DNA of 25,952 nucleotides from positions 1 to 25,952 of the forward strand of contig CAJVPJ010000407.1 of the NCBI GenBank assembly GCA_910592205.1. The letters are read 5' to 3'. Source of the DNA: Paraglomus occultum (Eukaryota; Glomeromycota; Glomeromycetes; Paraglomerales; Paraglomeraceae). The position numbers and the translations under genes are program-made. Of the stretch, positions 1 to 10,893 are shown one piece after another. Positions within the stretch are counted from its first letter, which is position 1; every line of letters begins with the position of its first letter. The notes beneath the pieces are model-generated. The model saw only the letters and a list, made by a program, of their open reading frames with translations, had not been told where the DNA came from and searched no databases.

Positions 1-364
1 TGATTGTTGGTAAAATGAAGCCAGTAAGTGTAACAATTAATGAATACTCTGTTGATAACATTCGGCAGTTCTTTGTTGATGGGTTGTGCTTACGGTGTTA
101 ATACAAAATTAAATTTACTAGGGAGAAATACCTCTGAAAAAGCCGCCCGCTCCAAACTATCCTACGGTTGTTCCCCAGCCACAAGCAACAGGGTATTATA
201 TAATATTTGAAAATTTCTCCTTGATTGTGCCTGATAGACAACGTTACGATTCTCCTAATGATTACTAATCCGATTCCCCTGTTCTCAGCAGCAGCGCTAT
301 CGGCACTTATGCCCTGCCAGCCGTAGCTATTGTCGCCTATCTTGCCTATCGATATTTTGTCTAA
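1..364 (+). CDS. Cytochrome b5-like protein, C-terminal exons (5' partial)
   Basis: Three exon pieces join in one frame: 1-23 (frame from base 3), 122-192 and 289-364, ending in TAA at 362-364. The introns are 24-121 (GTAAGT...CTAG) and 193-288 (GTATTA...CTCAG, with a TACTAAT branch-point match at 263-269). Both junctions keep frame. The encoded tail reads IVGKMKPGEIPLKKPPAP, then a Pro/Gln linker, then a hydrophobic helix close to the end (YALPAVAIVAYLAYRYFV). In cytochrome b5 an Ile-Gly-x-hydrophobic segment after the haem domain, a Pro-rich linker and a C-terminal membrane anchor occur in this order; the protein would sit on the ER or outer mitochondrial membrane and pass electrons to lipid desaturases and similar enzymes. 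The haem domain with its His ligands lies outside the window, so the family call rests on the tail alone. Another tail-anchored protein is possible. Confidence 0.6.
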
Positions 365-705
365 TTATGATAATGCTCTTTCCCCCCCCCCCCCACTTCG
401 AGGTGGGTAATAATCGGAAACATTTACCATCGCGTGTCAACCAATAAAAATTTGTCAACGTGATACTGTCTCGTTTCATTAATTGTTGACATGTTGACTT
501 TTTTGATTTACCAAAAATACAAACAGACTGCGATCTACGAGACCCACCTTTCGCGTTTTTCAAAGTAGTCTGCTAGAAAAAGAGCCAAGTTTGGCGGACG
601 TCTCGCCGTTCGGCAAACCCCGATTTAGAAACCTTTGTTTACGATCGCTCTGTTTAAATTAATAGTTTCCTTTACGTGTGTCCGTTTTCGTCTAATCGCT
701 GCAAA
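365..705. other. Short intergenic spacer with poly-C tract
   Basis: This 341-base spacer holds the 3' end of the cytochrome b5-like gene and the promoter of the Tpr/Mlp gene, both on the plus strand. A run of 13 C occupies 382-394. An AATAAA at 443-448, about 80 bases past the upstream stop codon, is a plausible poly(A) signal. No convincing TATA box is seen before the downstream start. Confidence 0.6.
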
Positions 706-3700
706 ATGGCCGAGTCAAGTACAAGAACGGAATACAACACCCGGTTGGAAGATGTGCGGGTGGAAATGAATAGCACTTTTCGTGTTATAATTGACGAATT
801 ACAAAACCAAGTAAAAGTATTATCAATAGCTCTAAAAGAGCAATCAATAAAGTATCATGAAGTAGAACAGCAAATGGAAACCACTATTCATGAAAAGTCA
901 GAGGTGGAACTACTTTATAAGGACGTAACTTTGCGTTTCGAGCAAGCCGAGGAAGCGATTCGTAACCACCATCAAGATTTGCTTGAACTACGGAAAAGAC
1001 TACAAGATAAGGATCACCAAATCGAGACCCTCAGTGGCGAAAAAACCAAATACATTGAAACATGCACAGAAGCACAAGGCAGAATAGCAAAGTTAGAAGC
1101 AGAGATTACCCAAGCTCTTTTGAGCAAGAACAAAGCCGAGCGCCAGGTTGAAGATTTCAAAACAAATCTAGAACAAGAAAAAGCGCAGCGCGAACGTCAA
1201 TTAGAGTTCATGACCAAGATCCAGCAGTCATACAAAGAGAAATGCGAAGAGTTAGAAAAATTAGGAAAAGAGAATGCTGAAATTCGTAAACGTGCCACGG
1301 ACGCTGAACGTGAAGTAATGCAAATACGCGCAAATTTGGCCGAAAAGGATCGGGAACTAAAGGCTACTAGCGCTGCTCAGAGTGAAGACATGGCGTCATT
1401 GAAACGACAAAATACTATTCTTGAAAGTGAACTGGCAAGAGTCAAAAGTCGTAACGAGCGTCTCGAAGAGCAGACAGAGAGTGATCGTAATGATTTTGAG
1501 GATTTGATGAAGGAACTCGAGCACCTTAAACAAGACGTTGCCGAGAAAGAATTAGCTAATGAAGCTTCTCACGTACAGTTACAGACGCAACTCGAACAAT
1601 CTCGGAAAGACTTGGAGCAGGAGAAAGAGGTCAATTCGCGTTTACGTGCTGAACTGGATCAGGCTAACCAGAATCTTGTACTTGGTATGAACATTTCCTC
1701 GACTACGGCTGCTTACGATTCTCTGAAACAACTTGGATTTTCGACTGTTGTTGACCTTATGCGAGCTTACTCGAATATGGAAGGGAAACTAGCCGAATCC
1801 TCTCAGCGTACCGCCGAGCTTGATTCGACGCTACAACGGGTTCTTGCTGATCTTAAAGCATACAAGCCCGCTCTGGATAGCCGTCAAGAACAATTGGAAC
1901 GAGCTATTAATGATAATACACAATTAAATGAAGAGCTGCGCAATGTACAAAAGGCCTTAAGGCTCGCTCACGATAAAGTTTTTACATATGAAACAAAGAT
2001 CGAAGAGTTGACACGAGAAGTGAAAAGACTAAAGACCGAGAAGCAGGAAAGTGTGGAGACCACTTTATCCTTATTACAACAGATACAGAGTCAAGGTGGT
2101 ACTGGCACGTCTTCAACAATGCATATGGGAGAAGTCACAACCTCTGAAGCATTCGAAACAATATTTGAGAAAAATCTGCAGTTGAAATCAGAAAACGAGA
2201 ATCTCTTAGAACGTATAAAAACATTGGAAAATGAGGTCCAATCTGTTCGGAATGCAATTAACGAAAACACCGTGCTTCAAGCACAATGTGAGCGGCTCAA
2301 GGCAGAACTAAGCACCCTTCGTTCGCAATCGCCACAAGGTGTTACATCACAAGAACTGCAGTCTGTTGAAACACCTTTACCCTCAGCAGCTCCTTCTCAA
2401 TCTCTTCAAACTTACAAGATTGCTTATGTCACAACTAAGCAACAGCTTCGTGATGTAATCGCAGAGCGCGACAAGTTGGATCAAAAAGTCCATGCGCTTA
2501 TGGACGAGAAGAATCGTGTTCCTATGCTTCAATTTGAGATTGAACACTTGAAGAAGCAATTGGTGACTCAAACCGAGCAGTCTACGCGAGATGTTGAGTG
2601 GCATCAAAAGCGATTTAGTGAGATGGAAGCCATCGCTAACGAACACAAGGCCACTGTTAAGCGGCTAACCGATGCTGAAAACCTGTTGCGTACCGAAAAT
2701 CAAGAACTGCATAAACAGCTCAATAATTTGCAATCCGTCTTATTTGAACGCGCGCCACGCAGAGAAGATCTGCAAAGTGCACTTGATCAAGCAAAAGCAG
2801 ATATTACTATCGCCAATAACAAGATAGCATCACTCGAACAACAGAACCAAGAGCTCTCTACGAAGGGTCAGTCACTTGAAGAGAAGTTGCGTCTTACTTC
2901 TGATAAACTTGATGTCGCTCTCGTTCTACAAGAAGAGCTTAAGGCTAAGGCTCGTGAAGAACCCGAAAGATTGAACAAGAAATTATATGAACAAGAAACG
3001 CGGATAAATCAGGTCTTACAAAAAGAAACTGAACTTCAACAAAAGCTTGATGCATCACAGTTGACTATAACCGAACTTCAACGGGAGAAGAGCGAATTGC
3101 AGCAAACCATCAAGACGCTGGGAGATACGATCTCGGACTATTCCTTCAAGGTCCAGCAATATGAAGCAAGTGATCAAGGACGCAACATTGCTGTATTGCA
3201 AGAGCGTCTCAACAAAGCGCGTGGTCACATTGAGCGGGCAAATCAAAGTGTTGAAACATGGCAAGCTACCGCTAAAGAAAAAGAACTTCAAGCCGAAGCT
3301 GCATGCAAACAGCGCGACGAAGTGCAAGCCAAATACGAGACCGTTTCGGCAGAGTTGTCGCAAAAGATTACCGAAGCTGATACTCTAAAGTCGAGCGTCG
3401 AGCGATTGCAGGCGGAACTGAATGCAAAGTCGGAAGAGCTTAATAATGATCGTAATAAATGGACATTGCAAGAACAGGATATGAACCAAGCGCTTGAGAA
3501 TTCTCGACAACAAGAGACACGACTTCTGGAAGAGCTTGAACAATATAAAAATCAATTGCGTGCAGTGGAGGAGAGCAAGCAGGCGGTGCAGCTTGAACAT
3601 GCAAGCGCAGTGCAGCAGGGTCATGAATTAGCCAACAAGTGTTCGCAATTGGAACAACAATTGGAACAACTGCAGGCCCAGTCACGTGTTGATACTGAAC

Positions 3701-5136
3701 GATGGAACAATAACAAAGTCGCACTCGAACAGCAGATGGCATTATTAAAACAGCAATATCAGGCATTGAAATCAGAAGCTGAGTTGCTGCACAAATCACT
3801 TCAAGATGCTCAAACCAGCACGACAGCTGAAAGTGAAACACCAAACGTTTTGGTACAGCTAACTGACCATTTGCGCCGGGAACACGATGCAGCTAACGAA
3901 AGGATTATTGATCTCAATTTGGAGCTCGAGCGACACAAAGCTCAGTACGACTCTCTCCAGGAGCGGTATGAAGCGCTGAGAAAGTACAATGAGGATCGTG
4001 AAAATATGTTTGTGAAAGTAGAAACTGATCTTCAGTCAGTAAACGAGCGATATGCGGAGGCGGAGAGAAAATTACACGAGTTAACTGTTCAGCACGAAAA
4101 TGCAGTAACCACCCTGAACGAGGTGCGTGAGACAGCCAAAGAGAAAGATGCGGAAAAACATCGTATTGAGCAAGCGATTGAGTCTGTTCGACTTGACCTT
4201 AATATTGCCAAGGAGGAACTGCGTGTGGCAAACGAACAGAAAGATGCGTACAAGGCTCGATTGCAAAGTCTGTTAGCTACCGGCAAAGTGACAGATCCAG
4301 CGGAAGTTGAAAAACTAAGGACAGATCTCAAGGCGGTGACCGAGGAGCGTGATAAATATCGAACTGCGTACGGAAATCATCGTGAGCAGATGAAGACGTT
4401 TGGACCCCAGTTCAAACAAGCACGTCAAGATAAGGCTAAAGCAGTTCAAGAACGAGATGAGGCGATGAAAAAAGTTGAGGAATTAGAAAAACGAGCTACT
4501 GCTGCTGAGAATAAAGTCAAGAACTTTGAGAAATTATACAAGGCTTATGAAGCTCTTAAAAATCGGCATGAAAAGATCAACTCTGAAAACACCGATCTAA
4601 AGACCCGTCTCGAAAAAGAAAATGCGGAGAATACTAGTCTTAAAAATCGCCTTGAGAATACAGAGGCTAGACAAGCAACCGGGCAAGTCAAGAACGAAAC
4701 GCCTGCGCCGGAAATAGCAGAATACATGGTTAAGATTGATGAGCTTGTTAAGAAAGGAAGTGAATTGGAGAACGAGATTGAGAATGAGAAGAAAAAGAGC
4801 AGCGGATTAGAGTTGTCACTTAATGCAAAGACAATAGATTGGCAGGACCTAGAGAAGAAATACAATGAATTGAATAAGGAGATTGAAGCACTTAGAGATG
4901 AAAATGATAAACTCAAGGAAGACGAATCTAATAAAAGCAAAGAACAATTACTATTGGAAAACGCACGTTTAGAAACAGCCAACGAAACACTGCTGCGAGA
5001 GAATGCAAGGAAATCGATGCTAGAATTCAAGTTGCGCTCTGCACAAACAGAACTGAGCGCTGTAAAGGCTGAGTTGGAGTTTGTTCGACGATCGTCGAAA
5101 GGTCGGGGCGATAGCGTTGGTTCACATTTGTCCTAA
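706..5136 (+). CDS. Tpr/Mlp-family nuclear pore basket protein
   Basis: The gene encodes 1476 residues without an intron. I start at the ATG at 706 (context GCAAAATGG); the frame stays open about 10 codons upstream but offers no earlier ATG. Nearly the whole protein is heptad-repeat coiled coil rich in Glu, Lys and Gln. A break around residues 325-400 (ends of the stretch: NISSTTAAYDSLKQLG, then LMRAYSNMEGKL, then AYKPALDSRQEQLERA) matches the layout of the segment in animal Tpr used for pore anchoring. Residues about 1045-1090 (VQLTDHLRREHDAAN onward) resemble the LRREKEIAE-type core of the TPR/MLP1/MLP2 domain. Such proteins form the filaments of the nuclear basket and act in mRNA export quality control, SUMO protease docking and chromatin organisation. 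The chain is shorter than yeast Mlp1/2 or human Tpr and ends in a short basic/Ser tail instead of a long acidic one. Family call is from motif memory, not a search. Confidence 0.88.
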   Translation: MAESSTRTEYNTRLEDVRVEMNSTFRVIIDELQNQVKVLSIALKEQSIKYHEVEQQMETTIHEKSEVELLYKDVTLRFEQAEEAIRNHHQDLLELRKRLQDKDHQIETLSGEKTKYIETCTEAQGRIAKLEAEITQALLSKNKAERQVEDFKTNLEQEKAQRERQLEFMTKIQQSYKEKCEELEKLGKENAEIRKRATDAEREVMQIRANLAEKDRELKATSAAQSEDMASLKRQNTILESELARVKSRNERLEEQTESDRNDFEDLMKELEHLKQDVAEKELANEASHVQLQTQLEQSRKDLEQEKEVNSRLRAELDQANQNLVLGMNISSTTAAYDSLKQLGFSTVVDLMRAYSNMEGKLAESSQRTAELDSTLQRVLADLKAYKPALDSRQEQLERAINDNTQLNEELRNVQKALRLAHDKVFTYETKIEELTREVKRLKTEKQESVETTLSLLQQIQSQGGTGTSSTMHMGEVTTSEAFETIFEKNLQLKSENENLLERIKTLENEVQSVRNAINENTVLQAQCERLKAELSTLRSQSPQGVTSQELQSVETPLPSAAPSQSLQTYKIAYVTTKQQLRDVIAERDKLDQKVHALMDEKNRVPMLQFEIEHLKKQLVTQTEQSTRDVEWHQKRFSEMEAIANEHKATVKRLTDAENLLRTENQELHKQLNNLQSVLFERAPRREDLQSALDQAKADITIANNKIASLEQQNQELSTKGQSLEEKLRLTSDKLDVALVLQEELKAKAREEPERLNKKLYEQETRINQVLQKETELQQKLDASQLTITELQREKSELQQTIKTLGDTISDYSFKVQQYEASDQGRNIAVLQERLNKARGHIERANQSVETWQATAKEKELQAEAACKQRDEVQAKYETVSAELSQKITEADTLKSSVERLQAELNAKSEELNNDRNKWTLQEQDMNQALENSRQQETRLLEELEQYKNQLRAVEESKQAVQLEHASAVQQGHELANKCSQLEQQLEQLQAQSRVDTERWNNNKVALEQQMALLKQQYQALKSEAELLHKSLQDAQTSTTAESETPNVLVQLTDHLRREHDAANERIIDLNLELERHKAQYDSLQERYEALRKYNEDRENMFVKVETDLQSVNERYAEAERKLHELTVQHENAVTTLNEVRETAKEKDAEKHRIEQAIESVRLDLNIAKEELRVANEQKDAYKARLQSLLATGKVTDPAEVEKLRTDLKAVTEERDKYRTAYGNHREQMKTFGPQFKQARQDKAKAVQERDEAMKKVEELEKRATAAENKVKNFEKLYKAYEALKNRHEKINSENTDLKTRLEKENAENTSLKNRLENTEARQATGQVKNETPAPEIAEYMVKIDELVKKGSELENEIENEKKKSSGLELSLNAKTIDWQDLEKKYNELNKEIEALRDENDKLKEDESNKSKEQLLLENARLETANETLLRENARKSMLEFKLRSAQTELSAVKAELEFVRRSSKGRGDSVGSHLS

Positions 5137-5480
5137 GTACGTACATTTAAATATATATAGATTATATTATATATATAAATCGTGTAATGATGCATAGGGG
5201 AAAGAATTTATTCGATAGCCATGTCATATTAGTGTATTTACAATACAAATCCTCTAAAAGACAAATAAATGTCTCTTTTTTTTTTTACCGCAATTATATT
5301 TGAACTGGGCATTTTATTTGCAAAGAGGGCTCTTTTGGAAAGCTGTGTAAACATTATATTATAACTTAAATTAAGAGAGACAAACCCCAACTTTGTCCAG
5401 CAGGGAAATGACTCGACACTACCATTGTTCAGCACATACATGTAATTCTCGATATTATCAATTCGCCTTTCGAAGAATCT
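5137..5480. other. Convergent 3' intergenic region
   Basis: The 344 bases between the two converging stop codons hold an (AT)-rich stretch at 5149-5178, the plus-strand AATAAA, a T-run, and a minus-strand AATAAA (TTTATT at 5313-5318) that could serve the secreted-protein gene. Open frames here are short and look like chance. Confidence 0.5.
5264..5269 (+). terminator. Poly(A) signal of the Tpr/Mlp gene
   Basis: AATAAA lies 128 bases after the stop codon in an AT-rich 3' region and is followed by a T-run at about 5275. It lies between two converging genes. Confidence 0.5.
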
Positions 5481-6513
5481 TTACAATAATAAAATTGATT
5501 TCCAAATGATCCAGCCTAACCCAAGCAGAAGGACGTTCGTACAGTTCCATTCAAATTTCTTACGTCCAGCGGAAATTACGATTGTAGGGATAGTTGGAGG
5601 TGTTGTCGATGTTGATTGTGATGTTGATTGTGATGTTGATGTAGTTGGCGTCGGAGATGGTGATGTGGTAGACTCAACTTGACGATCAAACGAGATCTCG
5701 ATGTTGGCATAGGACGTAAAAGCATTAGGGTTTCTTACGGTAAGACAGTAAGTATCCATCGTAACCATTGGGGGTTTATCACTGCCTATGGCACACACAA
5801 TCACACGCACGTCACAGCAGCTTTTCAAGAGTAAAGAACATGGTTATTTTGTGTATACATATATAGCGTACATGTACAGATTTCCTCCCCACAACCTCAA
5901 AGAACGTCTTACTTACCACGAATAGAGAGCTATGTATTCATTAAATTGGCCATTCACATACTTGGTAAGTTCAGCCCTTGACAAAACAGCGCTGATAAGA
6001 CCTGTTGACGATGCAGTCAAATTGGGACTGATCTTGACAAACGGCACAATTGTACCAAATCCCGTTGTTGAGGTTGTAGGGACAGTTGTGTATGTGACGA
6101 CATAGGCTAGGAAAAAAAAAGTGATGTGAGTATGTGACGGGCTATATGGTGAAAAGAGCAAACTTTAATGAAAAGGTCTTTTGGGGGAATTACCAATCCT
6201 ATTTGTTGGCTGTAGAGAGCACAAGTACCTTTGTTTGATGTAATTGAGAGAGATCAACGATAATAATTATTACCATAGAATGAAAAGACCGACTTGTGAA
6301 AAACACAATCTGTTCTTACCACGTATCTCCAACTGGCAATGCGACACTACCGGTTAGCAGTTGAGCGCCTGTTGTGGTCATCTAAACGTAAACCCATTTC
6401 GGGTTATTATTGATCCGCGGATATGATCTACATCAAGTTAAGTTTGTGCCTACCAACATCAAAAACAATAACAAGCCCAAATTCTTCTTTTGCGTACTGA
6501 TCCCGTTGATCAT
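5481..6513 (-). CDS. Probable secreted, C-terminally anchored Ser/Thr-rich protein (4-5 exons)
   Basis: Minus-strand exons: 6513-6454 (ATG), 6381-6320, 6106-5917 and 5820-5481 (stop). Introns have good signals (GTAGGC..TTTAG, GTAAGA.., GTAAGTAAG..AAAAG). The joins exon 1/2 and exon 3/4 keep frame; the join 6320/6106 needs a tiny extra exon, either 6198-6194 (5 nt, if exon 2 is used as given) or 6209-6194 (16 nt, if exon 2 is shortened). The model gives about 218 residues. A classical signal peptide is seen (Lys-Lys, then LGLLLFLMLM, then TTTGAQ), followed by a Thr-rich stretch with an N-glycosylation site (NLT), a Cys cluster (YSCCCDVRVIVC), and a Ser/Thr/Pro/Gln linker with SQST repeats. A C-terminal hydrophobic end (LLLGLGWIIW) suits a GPI signal or a membrane anchor. 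I do not recognise the family. A cell-wall or surface protein is an inference from the architecture. Confidence 0.55.
5608..5643. repeat. 12-bp tandem repeat inside the secreted-protein gene
   Basis: Three units of GATGTTGATTGT (the last imperfect) on the plus strand. On the coding strand they encode repeated Ser/Gln/Thr residues in the linker before the C-terminal hydrophobic segment. Unit number may vary between strains. Confidence 0.75.
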
Positions 6514-8984
6514 TATTATAATCTTTTTAAGAGAAGAGGAGAGGGATTCCGTCTCTACTGCCGTCTTTTGGCATTTATAATATAATTATCGTGCGACAAA
6601 CAATAAAGATTTTGTATGCACACCTTTGTGCTCAACAGTTATATTAATACAAGGACCGAAACTCTGAAGAGAATGGAATAGTTTCCAACCCCGACAACAC
6701 ATCTGATGTAGTTTTCATATTTTGTCAATGAAACGTGGCCAGTCGAATGTTTTAATCAACATATTTTAACATACTGCACCTTTATTAACAATATTTATGC
6801 ATTTGAAGACTATTTTCTGAACATGCCCCACTTTAACAAGGAGTTGGGAATTGTCATACGTTTGTAATATTAATAATAATAATAGTTTTCTCGTATTATT
6901 CGATGAATCAAGTTACCCCTGCTTCCCATCCTGAAGTTGAACGCTTCCTAATTTAGTTAAAAATGAATAATGCAAAATGACCTTTGTCAGTTGGTGTATT
7001 TTTAGCATGTTATTAATAGAAGAGTAATTTATAACGCAACGGAAGATTATCGTAATCACGTGTGACATGTGTTCCGATGGAATAATCCATTAAATTCTTA
7101 ATTTATAAATAAATCGTCTTGGCTATACAATTAATTACGACGGAAACTACCAGCGATGTTCACCACATTTTCCATCCCGAACCTTCGACTCTCAACCCTC
7201 AGCTTGAAAGAAAATCAAAGGTCATATCCTTTCTTGTGAAAGTTATCAATGATGTGAGCAGTAACAGACTGAATGGTTGCCACTTTGGTATTTACCCAAT
7301 GCCCAATGCATATATCCCAAAAGCTACGCAAGTGTGTACAACATTAAATGTCCGATTTGAACAGCTTAATATTAAGAACGATGCAACATTCTACTTATGA
7401 AAATCAAAAATACTACGCTCGGACGTGCTGGAAGAACGGCAAAGGAACTGACGACATCTATATAGTTGATAGTCGCTGAAGGCGAGAAAGCCCTACCTAA
7501 GCGTACTACATACGGTTGGATTGAAGAATGCGCCTCGTTCTGGACGCCCACGCAAAGCCAACCTCAAGGATTGACTGGCAAATTCCGGATATTCGGTCTT
7601 TATCTTTTTCATGTCATCGATGAGTTATACGGAATGTCTAATCGAGAGGTTGGGGTCTTATTCCCGAATCTTCCTTAACTCTTCTTTGATTGCAGACGAT
7701 AATATCAAAACTAAAATAATTGTATTTTACTCCAAAGAGGGTAGTACTTCCAAAATTTCTGCATCAGTTATTAAGTATTGCTTGACTTGTTTTATTTTCA
7801 ACGATACTGTTTTAGCTTAAAATACATCGCAAGGTAACATAATTCGATTCCTCAGAGTGAGTGAGGGTAAGCATTGCCTGATGTTTTAGATATCTAGCTC
7901 GACCGATTCTTGACAAATCATTCCCTCGTCCCGCCTCATTCCTGTACTTGGACACTATTCAGTCGATGACATGCTATTTTTTCTGACCGGACACCAAACG
8001 TTTACGAGATCCCAATTTGTATAAAGTAAAGCGACGTTCGTTTCCCAGATGAAAAGTTTTTCTTTTCCTGTAGACGCATGTCTTCATTCTTGATACACTT
8101 AACCCCTTCTACAAAATAAAGACTTTCTCTTCCCTATATGATTGTGAAATTGAAAAATTGAGCGTTCTAATCCTTGCTCTTTATCGAGTAGTTTATCGGC
8201 AGCTATACTTGAATTATTTCGATCCTCGGTCTTTACTGCATGTGAAGCAAGATTACAGGTGCAAGCGGCTTAGTCGTATCAAACGTCTACAATGACTTTA
8301 GAGTACAAAGGTTGAAACGGTATAAAATTTTGTTACTGTTTAGATTGGCAACGGAGAAATTCAACGCCGCCCGAATATATGATTGCGTATATAATCGCGT
8401 AAATTATATGTGATTAACCGTACAAGTTTTTCAAACTGTATTAACTGCGAAAACAGCTGCCTTACCTGATCGTGTGATGTGCAGACTACCGGCATCCAAC
8501 TTGGTCCTAGGTGGAGAGATGGGCTTACTGTTGAAGCCGCTAATCATCTATCATTTCTCTGTTACTCCTTATTGTTAGTACAGTAGATCATTATGTATCA
8601 TCCACACCAATCACAGCACCAATGGAAAGGTATTTGGATTAAATTCTCTGGAAATGAGACAATCCTTTAGCATTGGCTGTTATTCTTGTTTATCCCATCT
8701 CCGATTAACGAAAAAACTTGTACGATAACAAAGATAGTTATAATACATGTTTACCGGAATATTGTTCTTCAAGAGTGCAAATACACTTCAAAAATTGTTT
8801 TATGACGGTAAAAAAATGTAAACAATTTCGTAAAAGTCTTTGATTTTATCCAAACGTCTTATAATTTGCTTTAACGAAAATAGAGTAAACCACAGCCATT
8901 ATTTTTATTACGAAGAGCTTTCATAATTACAGAATTCCTTCAGCCGAACGTCTATAATAATGACGATAAGCAATGCAACATGTA
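6514..8984. other. Intergenic region, no confident gene
   Basis: This is AT-rich spacer upstream of the minus-strand secreted-protein gene and to the left of duplication copy A. The segment 7119-7820 has higher GC and three overlapping open frames of 69-93 codons. The first two (7119, 7466) lack an ATG start, and the third (7611) merely overlaps the second in another frame. They could be remnants of a decayed gene, but no family is recognisable. Beyond that I see no RNA gene and no clear transposon. Confidence 0.4.
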
Positions 8985-9318
8985 TTAGCAAATCATATTC
9001 AAAAAACCAGTCGAAAAGGTAGTGTCATCTGAGAATCCTTCAAATAAGGCGTTGCGAGTAATATTAAGTTTTAAATTCTTCCTCGCGCAGCATATACATA
9101 TTCCTGGGCCTGGTTTACATGAGTTTAGTACTGTGCAATGATGTGACTGATCGGCCGAACACCCATCTGCGGGAATGCACAATGATTCAGTAATAAGGAA
9201 AAATACGCAGTAAATCTTCTTTACTTGCCGCAAAGTTCTTTCTCACTCAATTCCTGAAACAGAGCCTACCGGTTTACATGTCATCATAGCTTGGCGACAA
9301 TGGATCGATGGAATGTTC

Positions 9319-9355
9319 CATAGTCTACGGAGAAGAACCATACCGAATTCTGTAG
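9319..9355 (+). repeat. Conserved noncoding element, copy in A
   Basis: The 37-base element begins CATAGTCTACGGAGAAGAA and ends ACCGAATTCTGTAG. It matches 17365-17401 closely and 17561-17594 more loosely. It lies about 1.5 kb upstream of HMG gene A, and the flanking ACAGAG..TACCGG block (from about 9261) is shared too. No open frame is conserved across the copies, so it is probably noncoding. Confidence 0.6.
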
Positions 9356-10851
9356 AATGAACAAGCATCCGGCGGTGCCACCATGCTATGCTATTTGTCT
9401 GTAAAAGAATATTATATTGAGAATCGTTGGAATTTTAAACACACTGTAATTGCAATCTCTCTCTCCCTTTCCTTGTACGATTTACTATTCTAATCGAACT
9501 TGAACCATTCAGACTCCGAAAAAAGCCAAATTATATTGAATGCGCCAAGTGACGATAAATTAGGGTCATTCTCAATAACGATAAGATCTTCAGTGTTTAT
9601 GTTGTGAATGCATAAAAAAGGAACAACGACACTGACATAATAGGACTGTGTAAAACAATACATGTCATCATAATAGTAGAATAGATCTATATTGCGTAAT
9701 TTTAAAAAGAATCAGTGCGCTTGACGGATTTCGTATAGAGACGTACCCTTGTAGCGTAGCGAATGGATTACCGCCGACGAAAGTTGATTGGCGATTCGAT
9801 TCTATTAGTAATTGTACCTCCATTGTATTGTTGAATCAAGACAGAACATGCATATTGTCAATATTACCCATTCTGATTGATTGATTAATAATTGATACCG
9901 TAAATAATAAAATTGGCTTTTTTTTTTTTCACATAAATTGCACTGCTTTTTAGGAACTTGTCCCCCCCGAAAACTATAACGGTTAGTGTTTGCTTTTTAC
10001 GGAATATGAATGAAATAACTATTGGTAGCCTTTACAAGTTGGTATATTATCAAACATTTATCAAGCTTACATTACAAAGTTTTGAATTTGATTTAAAAGC
10101 AAAATATTACCTTTCGTCATCTAATTCTAGTTTGTTATAATTTTAGGAAACCTTTATTGTTTATAATCTATGTAGTACACATGCTCAGTTTTCTGATTTT
10201 TTTTGCAGGTATTCTTTTTTACTTCATTTATATGAGATATTTAATTAATTACTTGCCCAAATATTAAACTCAAGATTAACCAGAAAAGCAATGGGCTGAG
10301 TCTTACTGCGCAATTTGCATTTTTGCGTAAATGTCATTTAGAGAGTCATACGAAACAGGTGAGTCCACGTTGTAAAAGTGTCGACCTGTAAAACTAGCAA
10401 ATTTGTTTGTCCATGAAGTTTTAATGCTCAGTTTTGTGACAAAAAAGTCTAAATTATAATCATTAAATGCAACTATTATATAAAATTATCTTTTCTCGAA
10501 CAATATAATTCAACCAATTATATTCGTCGTGGCAATTTAACACCTGAAGTTTTCTTAAAATGCAGTTATATGAATGAGTGATAAACATTGTATAAGCAGT
10601 GTATAATTCCGTGGCGGAGTAAATTCAAATTAACTGAATCTATTCATGAAAATTACTGCGGGTGAAATTTTCGAAGCTATTGTAAAGAAAAAACACTTCT
10701 ATTATTGGTGGCTTATACAATAACGATAAGAACGATGTTCCCAGTGTAAAAATACTCGTGTAACAAATGTGGATTACAGAGCGGGTAAAATTAGAATGTT
10801 CGCATTCTCATACAGTTCTGAGTAGAAATACAATGTATGACAAGTATAGGC

Positions 10852-10873
10852 TATAAAAGCACTTTCTCCTTCA
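10852..10873 (+). promoter_or_regulatory. Core promoter of HMG gene A
   Basis: TATAAAAG at 10852-10859 lies 42 bases before the start codon and is followed at once by CTTTCTCCTTCA (10862-10873). The same pair, TATAAA plus an identical 12-mer, stands 44 bases before the start of HMG gene B. The strict conservation between diverged flanks suggests a TATA box and a pyrimidine-rich initiation region; the transcription start itself is not known. Confidence 0.6.
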
Positions 10874-10880
10874 CTGACCG

Positions 10881-10892
10881 ATGAAAAAATAA
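10881..10892 (+). promoter_or_regulatory. Minimal upstream ORF of HMG gene A
   Basis: ATG-AAA-AAA-TAA is a complete two-lysine reading frame that ends one base before the start codon of HMG gene A. If the transcript starts at the conserved pyrimidine block, ribosomes would meet this ATG first. The leader of copy B has no ATG. Confidence 0.35.
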
Positions 10893-10893
10893 T

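Noticed and set aside
4545-5030. Minus-strand frame of 161 codons within the Tpr/Mlp gene, Ser/Leu/Phe-rich
   Set aside because: It is the antisense shadow of a Glu/Lys/Asn-rich coiled-coil gene; the other frames inside 706-5136 are shadows as well.
8985-9233. Minus-strand frame of 82 codons with a hydrophobic start and C-rich middle (CKPGPGICICC), resembling a small secreted Cys-rich protein
   Set aside because: It has no ATG (it opens at TTG just after an in-frame stop), and the matching stretch of duplication copy B does not preserve the frame or the cysteines.
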